From Bacteroidales bacterium Bact_07 (lineage in GTDB: Bacteria > Bacteroidota > Bacteroidia > Bacteroidales > Tenuifilaceae), in NCBI GenBank assembly GCA_001603415.1, contig LUYY01000070.1, forward strand, positions 1 through 6,277: a DNA stretch of 6,277 nucleotides. The letters run 5' to 3'. Within the stretch, counting starts at the first letter, position 1, and every line of letters starts with the position of its first letter. Shown here in pieces: positions 1 to 5,581 of this stretch. The notes under the pieces are model-generated. The model ran no database searches, had not been told where the DNA came from, and saw only the letters and a program-made list of their open reading frames with translations. Position numbers and translations under genes: made by a program.

Positions 1-85
1 ATTAATAATCAAATTAATATGGATTAGTCTTTTTAAAGTTTCTTGATAATAATTTGAAAGAATTTTTGGGAAATTTGCATAATAA

Positions 86-116
86 TTGTTTATAGTTTGT
101 TGGGGTATTAATTTTG
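86..116 (+). promoter_or_regulatory. Candidate Bacteroidota-type promoter for the DUF4294 gene
   Basis: A TTG (86-88, in the context ATTG) lies 20 nt upstream of TAATTTTG (109-116), which matches the Bacteroidota -7 consensus TAnnTTTG in full. The spacing fits the known range of about 19-21 nt. Transcription would start near 121-123, giving a leader of roughly 14 nt before the ATG at 136. That leader holds AGGATAGGGGG (122-132), unusually G-rich for this phylum and possibly a ribosome-binding site. Upstream of 86 I see only A/T-rich sequence. This is a consensus match without experimental support. Confidence 0.5.
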
Positions 117-135
117 GCCATAGGATAGGGGGTAT

Positions 136-738
136 ATGTTTAAAGTTTTTAGTAAAATTTTACTTGTTTTGCTTATGGCTGTTGCCATTCAGAATGTTGA
201 TGCTCAGACTGTATTGTCCGACAGCCTTTACTTATACCCGTCTATTATGCTCGATGGCGAATATGTGCCTCATATTAAAATTGAGGATGTTGTTAAGGTG
301 GGTAAGCGCCGTTTTAAGAATCGCCGTGAAATGAGCCAGTACTACCGAATGATTTATAACCTAAAGAAAACATATCCTTACGCCCAAATTGCAAAGTACA
401 AGTTGATAGAAATAAACGAAAACCTTAAAACCCTGAAAACCGATAGGGAAAAAAAGGAGTACATAGCCAAGGCCGAAAAAGAACTAAGGGATCAGTTTGA
501 GAAGGACTTGACAAAGCTTACCATATCGCAGGGTAAAATGCTAATAAAACTTATTGATAGGGAAACTGGGCGTACCTCTTATGAACTGGTTAAGGAATTA
601 AAGGGTGGCTTTTCTGCCACTTTCTGGCAAGGTGTTGCACGTCTTTTTGGTTCGAACCTAAAAATCAAGTTTGATCCCCAGGGCGAGGATAAGGTGCTCA
701 ACGAGCTGATATTCCTTTATGAGCAAGGGTTAATTTGA
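136..738 (+). CDS. Secreted DUF4294 family protein
   Basis: A 200-residue protein of unknown function, recognised as DUF4294, a family I know only from Bacteroidota. Residues 1-23 form a signal peptide: Lys3 and Lys7, then a hydrophobic stretch (about 8-19), and a probable signal peptidase I site after VDA (21-23) before Gln24. There is no lipobox Cys, so the mature protein is probably periplasmic. The core (about 38-195) opens with LDGEYVPHIKIEDV (39-52), continues through a basic segment (56-64, KVGKRRFKN), a Tyr-rich part (69-82), and a Lys/Glu-rich helix (about 88-126) that may be coiled coil, and ends with FWQGVARLFGSNLK (163-176) and a C-terminal helix. The length is normal for the family. 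The ATG at 136 is chosen because it gives a complete signal peptide and follows a G-rich leader and promoter. The gene stops 3 nt short of the convergent lipoprotein gene. Identity as DUF4294 is from memory of the family pattern; function is unknown. Confidence 0.85.
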   Translation: MFKVFSKILLVLLMAVAIQNVDAQTVLSDSLYLYPSIMLDGEYVPHIKIEDVVKVGKRRFKNRREMSQYYRMIYNLKKTYPYAQIAKYKLIEINENLKTLKTDREKKEYIAKAEKELRDQFEKDLTKLTISQGKMLIKLIDRETGRTSYELVKELKGGFSATFWQGVARLFGSNLKIKFDPQGEDKVLNELIFLYEQGLI

Positions 739-741
739 TTT

Positions 742-1203
742 TTACTTTTTAATGAGAAACGAGTAGTCTACCCGGTCAACCTCGGCGTATTTTCCGTTAA
801 TGGCAATTGAATCCAGAGGATATGCGGTACAACACCCATCACTGTTTTTTACAAATCGTACCTGTAAGGTATCGATATCGCTATGGTTTAAGTATAGGTA
901 AAATGTGTTTATTTGCTCAAATGGCATTAAAATTCCAATGTTGGTTTGGATGATATCGGTTTGTCCCACTGGGCCAACAAAGGTAACGTTGGCATATTTT
1001 TTTACGCTACCATCAAAGTAAAAGATTTCGATAGTGTCTTTCACGTAGTTCCCTGATGATATTAGATTTTCAAGTGTGGTTTTATCAACCACCTTAAACC
1101 ACAATGGCGACGGGGGATTTACACAATCAACATTACAACGGTCAAGGCAGCTGTAATGCAGTATCCCGATAACTAATAATGAAAGTGCAATGCCCTTTTT
1201 CAT
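742..1203 (-). CDS. Small Cys-rich lipoprotein of unknown function
   Basis: A 153-residue predicted lipoprotein. The ATG at 1203 gives MKKGIALSLLVIGILHYSC: Lys2 and Lys3, a hydrophobic core (5-15), and Cys19 as the likely lipidated residue. The lipobox (LHYSC) is loose, as is common in Bacteroidota. A second ATG four codons upstream (1215) overlaps the elbB stop and would add MDLN before the basic n-region, so it is less likely. Just after the lipidation site come Cys23 and Cys27, giving C-x3-C-x3-C, and then Asn-Pro-Pro. A second Cys pair lies at 124-125. Apart from Asp21 there is no acidic run after Cys19, so a surface-export signal is not supported. The middle (about 34-120) alternates short hydrophobic and polar segments, suggesting a beta-rich domain; it resembles small lipoproteins common in the phylum (VDKTTLENLISSGNY, 38-52), but I cannot name a family. 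The gene starts 2 nt after elbB and is probably co-transcribed with it. Confidence 0.75.
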   Translation of the reverse strand: MKKGIALSLLVIGILHYSCLDRCNVDCVNPPSPLWFKVVDKTTLENLISSGNYVKDTIEIFYFDGSVKKYANVTFVGPVGQTDIIQTNIGILMPFEQINTFYLYLNHSDIDTLQVRFVKNSDGCCTAYPLDSIAINGKYAEVDRVDYSFLIKK

Positions 1204-1205
1204 AT

Positions 1206-1862
1206 TTAAATCCATTTAAGAATTTCGGAAACAATGGCTTTTGCGCCATTCGAAATGTCAACTATGTTGGCATCGAGCATGTAACAGGGGGTGGTAAACA
1301 ACATGTTTTTTTCATCAACTACAACCTGCGTATGACCTGTTGTTTGGTGCTTAGCACCCAGCGATTCTATTGCTTGAGCAGTGGTAGCATCCTTCCCAAT
1401 TGTTACAGTGGCATTGCCAATGATTTTTGCCAGTAGCACAGGAGCTATACATAGTGCGCCGATGGGTTTTTTGAGCTTGTGCATGCCCTTAATGGCTGCT
1501 TCCACTTGAGGGTGAATATTACATTTGGGGCCATCGAATGCCCATGTAGATAGATTTTTGGCAACGCCAAAACCTCCCGGGAGTATCAGCGCATTGAAAA
1601 GCTCAGGGTTAAATTCGTTTAGGGGTTTAATTTTACCACGGGCAATGCGTGCCGATTCAACAAGCACATTCCTTTTTTCGTTCATCACACTACCATCGAG
1701 GTGATTAATAACATGGTATTGGTTAATGTTTGGGGCAAAAATTTCGTAAGTTGCACCGTGTTTTGCAATGGCGTAAAGGGTCATAACTGCTTCATGAATC
1801 TCGGCACCATCAAAAACACCGCATCCTGAAAGTATTACAGCAAATTTTTTATTGTTACCCAT
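1206..1862 (-). CDS. elbB: DJ-1/PfpI-type glyoxalase ElbB (ES1 family)
   Basis: A 218-residue class I glutamine-amidotransferase-like protein of the ES1/ElbB branch. The E. coli homologue is 217 residues and has been described as a glyoxalase that acts on glyoxal without glutathione and as a factor affecting isoprenoid production. Visible marks are KFAVILSGCGVFDGAEIHEA (6-25), with the acidic residue Glu21 typical of DJ-1 folds; ALILPGGFGVAKNL (91-104), the oxyanion-region loop; and KPIGALCIAP (132-141), the nucleophile elbow with Cys138. The C-terminal TPCYMLDANIVDIS (191-204) is also typical of this branch. The ATG at 1862 is chosen because its length and N-terminus match the family. The frame stays open further upstream, with an ATG at 1889 (MANLKRLQK before the chosen Met), but that extension is not part of the fold and runs towards the divergent thpR gene. 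No Shine-Dalgarno and no clean -7 box is visible for this start. It precedes the lipoprotein gene by 2 nt. Confidence 0.9.
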   Translation of the reverse strand: MGNNKKFAVILSGCGVFDGAEIHEAVMTLYAIAKHGATYEIFAPNINQYHVINHLDGSVMNEKRNVLVESARIARGKIKPLNEFNPELFNALILPGGFGVAKNLSTWAFDGPKCNIHPQVEAAIKGMHKLKKPIGALCIAPVLLAKIIGNATVTIGKDATTAQAIESLGAKHQTTGHTQVVVDEKNMLFTTPCYMLDANIVDISNGAKAIVSEILKWI

Positions 1863-1885
1863 TTTCTGCAAACGTTTTAAATTTG
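1852..1885 (+). promoter_or_regulatory. Candidate promoter for thpR
   Basis: TAAATTTG at 1878-1885 matches the Bacteroidota -7 consensus TAnnTTTG in full. The best -33 element is TTG at 1852-1854, but the 23-nt spacer is longer than usual. A start near 1890 would give a leader of about 45 nt before the thpR ATG. The -33 element lies inside the first codons of the divergent elbB gene, so the two units would share this DNA. It is a sequence match only. Confidence 0.35.
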
Positions 1886-1936
1886 CCATACAAGATAGTT
1901 GGTTTTTTATTTCTAAACAATACCTAAACTTAAAAT

Positions 1937-2503
1937 ATGGAAACCAAGCGAACATTTCTGGCCATCGATATTGAGCCTGAGGCTAATATTGTTAATCTTC
2001 TTGAGGGGCTAAAACGCACACACCGTTTAGATAGCATCAAGTGGGTTAACCCCGAAATAATGCATCTTACTTTATTCTTCTTAGGCGATACTCCCATCGA
2101 TCAAATTCCAGATATGTGTAGCATGCTTAATTCATGTGTTCAGGAACATGAGACTTTCGATATAGAGCTTAAGGGTTTAGGAGTTTTTGGCCGCCCTTTG
2201 CCAAGAGTGATTTGGGTTGGCGTTGAATTTCCTGAAGCAATGATTAAGATTAAGCATTCAATTGATGCTGTTTTGGAAGGATTTGGTTATAACGATGATA
2301 ACGAAAAGTTCAATCCCCACCTCACACTTGGCAGGATTAAGTTCTTGCACAATACCGATAAGTTAAATGCTGAGATTCAGCAATACAAAACCACATCGTT
2401 TCAGTTGCAAACCGTTAAGGAAGTGATGTTCTATGAAAGCATTTTAAGGCCTCAAGGGCCTGAATACAGGGCTATTCAAAGGTTCAAGTTGAAGGGCTGT
2501 TAA
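1937..2503 (+). CDS. thpR: RNA 2',3'-cyclic phosphodiesterase (LigT/2H family)
   Basis: A 188-residue cytoplasmic enzyme of the 2H phosphoesterase family, which hydrolyses 2',3'-cyclic phosphate RNA ends to 2'-phosphates; members were first studied as 2'-5' RNA ligases. The two catalytic H-x-T-x motifs are both intact: HLTL at 43-46 and HLTL at 128-131, about 85 residues apart as expected. The N-terminus KRTFLAIDIE (4-13) and PRVIWVGVE (89-97) are standard family blocks, and the C-terminal strand with EVMFYESILRPQGPEY (162-177) closes the bilobal fold. Length is normal (E. coli ThpR is 176 residues). The ATG at 1937 is the natural start, immediately before the first beta strand, after an A-rich leader without Shine-Dalgarno. 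It is divergent from elbB, and its TAA overlaps the stop of the convergent transferase gene. I see no RNA-ligase partner in the window. Confidence 0.93.
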   Translation: METKRTFLAIDIEPEANIVNLLEGLKRTHRLDSIKWVNPEIMHLTLFFLGDTPIDQIPDMCSMLNSCVQEHETFDIELKGLGVFGRPLPRVIWVGVEFPEAMIKIKHSIDAVLEGFGYNDDNEKFNPHLTLGRIKFLHNTDKLNAEIQQYKTTSFQLQTVKEVMFYESILRPQGPEYRAIQRFKLKGC

Positions 2504-3906
2504 ACCCCTTTCCCTTTGAAGATGGTTAGAATGGTGTATATCATTATTTTAAAATCGATGTAAAGTGACATGTTTTCAAGGTATAACAAGTCGTACTTCA
2601 GTCGTTCAACCATTTGGTCTATGTTTTCGGCATATCCATATTTTACTTGACCCCACGATGTGATGCCGGGCTTAACCTTTTGCAGGTGGAGGTAGTGGGG
2701 TGCAACTTTTACAATTTGATCGATGTAGAACTGCCTTTCGGGGCGAGGTCCAACTATTGACATTTCACCCTTGAGCACGTTAATGAAATTGGGTATTTCA
2801 TCGAGTCGGGTTTTGCGCATAAAACGTCCAACAGGCGTTACCCGTGGGTCGGCTTGGTTTGAGAGCGCTGGGCCTCCAGCCTCAGCATCCACGTACATAC
2901 TGCGAAACTTATATATATGAAAGGGTTTGCCGTGCTGTCCAATCCTTTCCTGCTTGTAAATAATCGGTCCTTTGGATGTAACCTTTATTACGATCATAAG
3001 TGCAAGTGCAACCGGCGACGAAAGTATGAGTCCAACTATGGCCATGAAATAATCGAGCACTTCCTTAATATTTGCCTGCCAGGCTGGCATGGGCTCAAAC
3101 GAAACATCTACCAGGGTAGTTCCAATAATACGGTTCAATTTTACTTTCCCCAGCAAGATATCGTACATACTTGGAATTGCTTTGATGTTTACATTGAGCG
3201 GAACAAGTAGGTTTAGAACGGTTGTTAGTGTTTGAGGGCTTTCATTGTCAATGGCAAGAATAACCTCTTCAATCCCGTATTGTGCAACAACTTCCGGTAT
3301 GTCGTTAACATTTCCCAGAATAAGCGATTGATCAACCCTTACGCCATTGGGCAGGTCGATAAATCCGAGTATTTTAAACCCCTGCGAGATCTTTTCCGCG
3401 TTGATGTCCTGATAGGTTTGTATGGCTTTTTTCCCACTCCCAATTATTATGGTTGGGAAACCTATAATTCTCTTATGTATCCGATGGATTGTTTGGGTCG
3501 TAATTACTAAGCGGGGGATATAGGTTAGTATAAAGACAAATAGGAACATAACAAAAAGTATCTTATAGTAGTTTTGGTAGGCAACCACATAGTCGTCAAT
3601 CAACAGTACAAAGAATAGGACAACGGTTCCAATTATTGTTATTGTTAGTGATGATCCAAACTCCTTTAACCTCGATTTCCGGTAGGGATCGTGATATAGA
3701 CCCACTAACCCGAACATCGAAATCCAGAACAACGTGAAAAAAACTAACCCCAGAAAAAATTTATAGTCGGGGGTAAAGGGTATATTAATTCCAAAAAGGT
3801 TCGACTCAATAACCTTTTTACGGTATAGATTGAACAGTGTCCAAGCCAATCCGCTACCAATAATATCGAAAAGTAAATACCTGTAAACCTGTTTTCTTTT
3901 ATTCAA
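2500..3906 (-). CDS. Polyprenyl glycosylphosphotransferase (WcaJ/WbaP-type sugar transferase)
   Basis: An inner-membrane phosphoglycosyl transferase that should move a sugar phosphate from a nucleotide sugar to undecaprenyl phosphate, the first step in making an exopolysaccharide or similar glycan. With the TTG at 3906 as start it is 468 residues. The N-terminal half has four hydrophobic segments (about 11-28, 50-71, 86-104, 115-135), followed by a Rossmann-like cytosolic domain (about 150-245; TIIIGSG at 152-158). A further membrane segment (about 286-308) precedes the catalytic domain: IYKQERIG (316-323), FHIYKFRSM (329-337), the catalytic Asp369-Glu370 in TRLDEIPNFINVLKGEMSIVGPRPE (366-390), and KPGITSWGQV (412-421). 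All expected catalytic motifs are present, so it should be active; the substrate sugar cannot be read from sequence. No ATG or GTG is available near the N-terminus. The TTG at 3906 gives MNKRKQVYRYLLFD, which fits family N-termini; a TTG at 3966 would add 20 atypical residues. It lies 53 nt downstream of the oxidoreductase-like gene. Confidence 0.9.
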   Translation of the reverse strand: MNKRKQVYRYLLFDIIGSGLAWTLFNLYRKKVIESNLFGINIPFTPDYKFFLGLVFFTLFWISMFGLVGLYHDPYRKSRLKEFGSSLTITIIGTVVLFFVLLIDDYVVAYQNYYKILFVMFLFVFILTYIPRLVITTQTIHRIHKRIIGFPTIIIGSGKKAIQTYQDINAEKISQGFKILGFIDLPNGVRVDQSLILGNVNDIPEVVAQYGIEEVILAIDNESPQTLTTVLNLLVPLNVNIKAIPSMYDILLGKVKLNRIIGTTLVDVSFEPMPAWQANIKEVLDYFMAIVGLILSSPVALALMIVIKVTSKGPIIYKQERIGQHGKPFHIYKFRSMYVDAEAGGPALSNQADPRVTPVGRFMRKTRLDEIPNFINVLKGEMSIVGPRPERQFYIDQIVKVAPHYLHLQKVKPGITSWGQVKYGYAENIDQMVERLKYDLLYLENMSLYIDFKIMIYTILTIFKGKGV

Positions 3907-3944
3907 AACCCTATCTTTTTTAATTTCTATATAACTGCTAAAAC

Positions 3945-3975
3945 AGCAATTTATTGCTATTAACAAACTTTTTTT
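3945..3975 (-). other. Possible -1 slippage site: A7 run with downstream hairpin
   Basis: On the minus strand the end of the oxidoreductase-like gene reads ATA AAA AAA GTT TGT TAA, so seven A's (3975-3969) sit in the phasing A AAA AAA expected of a -1 slippery heptamer, two codons before the stop. A slip of -1 continues as AGT TTG TTA ATA and enters the transferase frame, which is open from 3984 to its stop. Ten nt after the run, AGCAA-TAAA-TTGCT (3958-3945) can form a short hairpin. The hairpin is weak, and A7 runs are common in AT-rich genomes. The phasing is seen directly; any use of it is inference. Confidence 0.25.
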
Positions 3976-4760
3976 ATTGCTACCTCAACAATCTGTTTTG
4001 ATTTCAATACTTGAGTCGAGGGGTACAACATTTTTCTTTGATTTATGTAGTAATCAATGTTTTGTATTACAATCTGCCTAAACTTTTCGGGTTGGGAGCT
4101 GCAGTCAACAATTTCGAAACTCCTATCTAGTTCATCGGTAATAAGTTCAACGGTTATCTTACCGGTTTCGTTTTTGCCCTTTACCAGGTAAGTGATTACT
4201 GAGTTATCGTTAAAGTCAATTATCAACTTCAAGGTTTTAAATGGTTGGTTGTATAGTGGAATCCAGTAAACCCGAACTTTACGGAAATCTGCTTTTACCG
4301 CCGATAGCAGGTATGCCAAATCGGAAGCAATTTGCAGCGATACATTTTCGGTATTTAATTCCTTGCCCGATTCTCTGTAACAATCCATTATGATTGGGGC
4401 ATTAGTTTTTGGAAGATTAAAATTGGTATTGGGCAAATAGCCAAAATCAACACCTATCTCATGGGCAATGGTGATTAGTTCCTGAATTTGGTCGCTGCTA
4501 AAATAGATGAGGTTTGGTGTTAAAACGCTTATTCCTGCCCGTAATGCATTTGCTGTTATAGCGTATGATGCCTTATTGTTGGTGTCAACAACCAGTAGTT
4601 CGGAATGCTTAAAAATACTCACTATTTCCGAATTGCTTTCGCAAATACCCTCCAAAATATTATCTGGCAATTGGTTGCAGGCTTCGATGGTATGGTTGAA
4701 AAAACTATTTTCCGAATACAGACTTAACTTGTGGCTTTCGGTTACAAGGCAGGTTATCAT
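3960..4760 (-). CDS. Degenerate Gfo/Idh/MocA oxidoreductase-like protein
   Basis: A 266-residue protein with no family motif intact, whose order of segments resembles Gfo/Idh/MocA oxidoreductases. ILEGICESNSE (35-45) sits where LVGVYDPDPE usually does. SELLVVDTNNKASYAITANALRAGISVL (53-80) matches the DAV-ATP-H--A--AL-AGKHVL block. SSDQIQELITIAHEIGV (88-104) matches the helix after the EKP motif. SLQIASDLAYLLSAV (141-155) matches the MIHDIDIVLSL helix, and the C-terminal helix (about 227-264) matches the usual end. The functional residues are missing: there is no N-terminal GxGxxG, the EKP lysine position is Asn83 (TPNL), and the catalytic His is Ser146. It therefore probably does not bind NAD(P) as a dehydrogenase. 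The ATG at 4760 is chosen; TTG codons at 4766 and 4784 are alternatives, and no clean promoter box is seen. Members normally run over 300 residues, so it is short. The transferase gene follows, suggesting a regulatory or structural role in glycan synthesis. The family assignment is by eye. Confidence 0.65.
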   Translation of the reverse strand: MITCLVTESHKLSLYSENSFFNHTIEACNQLPDNILEGICESNSEIVSIFKHSELLVVDTNNKASYAITANALRAGISVLTPNLIYFSSDQIQELITIAHEIGVDFGYLPNTNFNLPKTNAPIIMDCYRESGKELNTENVSLQIASDLAYLLSAVKADFRKVRVYWIPLYNQPFKTLKLIIDFNDNSVITYLVKGKNETGKITVELITDELDRSFEIVDCSSQPEKFRQIVIQNIDYYINQRKMLYPSTQVLKSKQIVEVAIKKVC

Positions 4761-4849
4761 AGTCAAAAGGCAAATGTTTTGCAATTATACATCGTTGTTC
4801 AAACAGTTTAACTGCTAAACTCCAAAATTTATCAACCTTTTAATAACAG

Positions 4850-4882
4850 TTGAGGATTTGTAACACATAAAAGTTAAATTTG
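4850..4882 (+). promoter_or_regulatory. Candidate promoter for the pcm-MBL operon
   Basis: TAAATTTG at 4875-4882 matches TAnnTTTG in full. A TTG at 4850-4852 lies 22 nt upstream, one longer than the usual range; another at 4858-4860 is too close. Transcription would begin near 4888, leaving about 35 nt before the pcm ATG at 4923. This position also argues against translation from the TTG at 4884, which would be upstream of or at the transcript start. Confidence 0.45.
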
Positions 4883-4922
4883 CTTGCCATTAACCTGGGT
4901 AAAATCACCTAACTTACACATT

Positions 4923-5573
4923 ATGCTTCAAGACGATAGTATTCGACATAAAGGCTTACGGCGAAAGTTGGTGGAGGAGGTTGCGGCCAAGGGGATTACC
5001 GATAGCCGAGTACTTGATGCGATGCTTAAGGTGCCTCGTCATTTCTTTATGGATAGTGGCTTTTTAAATTTTGCCTATAAGGATCAGGCGTTTCCTATTG
5101 GCTCGGGACAAACCATTTCGCAGCCTTTTACTGTGGCTTTTCAAACCCAACTATTACAGGTAACTCCTATGCAAAAGGTTTTAGAGGTTGGAACGGGTTC
5201 GGGCTATCAGGCTGCCATTCTCATGGAAATGGGTGCAAGGCTCTATACCATTGAACGCCATCGTGAACTTTTTCTCTCGGCAAAGGCATTGCTCGAGGAA
5301 ATGGGCTATCGCCCAAGTTGCCATTACGGCGATGGCTATCAGGGTTTACCTGCTTTTAGCCCGTTTGACCGAATAATTGTGACTGCCGGAGCTAATGAAG
5401 TCCCTCAAGCCCTTGTTGAGCAACTAGCCCCAGGTGGGCGAATGGTTATTCCCGTTGGTAACGACAATGGCCAAACCATGATGCTTATTGAGAAGTTAGA
5501 TGACGGAACCATAAAAGAATCGGCTCACGGAAACTTTATCTTTGTTCCGTTGTTAAAAGGGAAAGCAAAATAG
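4923..5573 (+). CDS. pcm: Protein-L-isoaspartate O-methyltransferase
   Basis: A 216-residue cytoplasmic enzyme that uses S-adenosylmethionine to methylate L-isoaspartyl residues formed by deamidation of Asn or isomerisation of Asp, starting their repair. The N-terminal DSIRHKGLRRKLVEEVAAKG (5-24) and VLDAMLKVPRHFFM (30-43) are typical. The substrate-binding block AFPIGSGQTISQPFTVA (56-72) is complete, including the Ser61-Gly-Gln-Thr-Ile-Ser66 loop. SAM motif I is VLEVGTGSGYQAA (86-98), with Glu111 ending motif post-I (YTIER), followed by GDGYQG (136-141), FDRIIVTAGA (148-157) and the LAPGGRMVIPVG block (168-179). Length is normal (E. coli Pcm is 208). The ATG at 4923 is preferred over a TTG at 4884 because the extra 13 residues match nothing in the family and the promoter lies just before. 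It is the first gene of a pair with the MBL hydrolase. Confidence 0.95.
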   Translation: MLQDDSIRHKGLRRKLVEEVAAKGITDSRVLDAMLKVPRHFFMDSGFLNFAYKDQAFPIGSGQTISQPFTVAFQTQLLQVTPMQKVLEVGTGSGYQAAILMEMGARLYTIERHRELFLSAKALLEEMGYRPSCHYGDGYQGLPAFSPFDRIIVTAGANEVPQALVEQLAPGGRMVIPVGNDNGQTMMLIEKLDDGTIKESAHGNFIFVPLLKGKAK

Positions 5574-5581
5574 TATTCCAA

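Noticed and set aside
1179..1436. Plus-strand open frame antisense to elbB
   Set aside because: It opposes conserved elbB motifs, including the Cys138 elbow; no supporting signal.
1863..1955. N-terminal extension of elbB up to 1955
   Set aside because: The extra residues resemble nothing in the family and overlap the thpR start; the start at 1862 gives 218 residues, matching the family length.
2917..3510. Two plus-strand open frames (2917-3210, 3232-3510) within the transferase gene
   Set aside because: They are antisense to well-conserved transferase domains and their translations have no recognisable pattern or promoter.
4507..4818. Plus-strand open frame antisense to the oxidoreductase-like gene
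   Set aside because: No start signal or family pattern; the minus-strand frame is longer and has recognisable fold blocks.
4884..4922. TTG start for pcm 13 codons upstream
   Set aside because: The extension is unlike known Pcm N-termini and would begin right at the predicted -7 promoter region; the ATG at 4923 fits.
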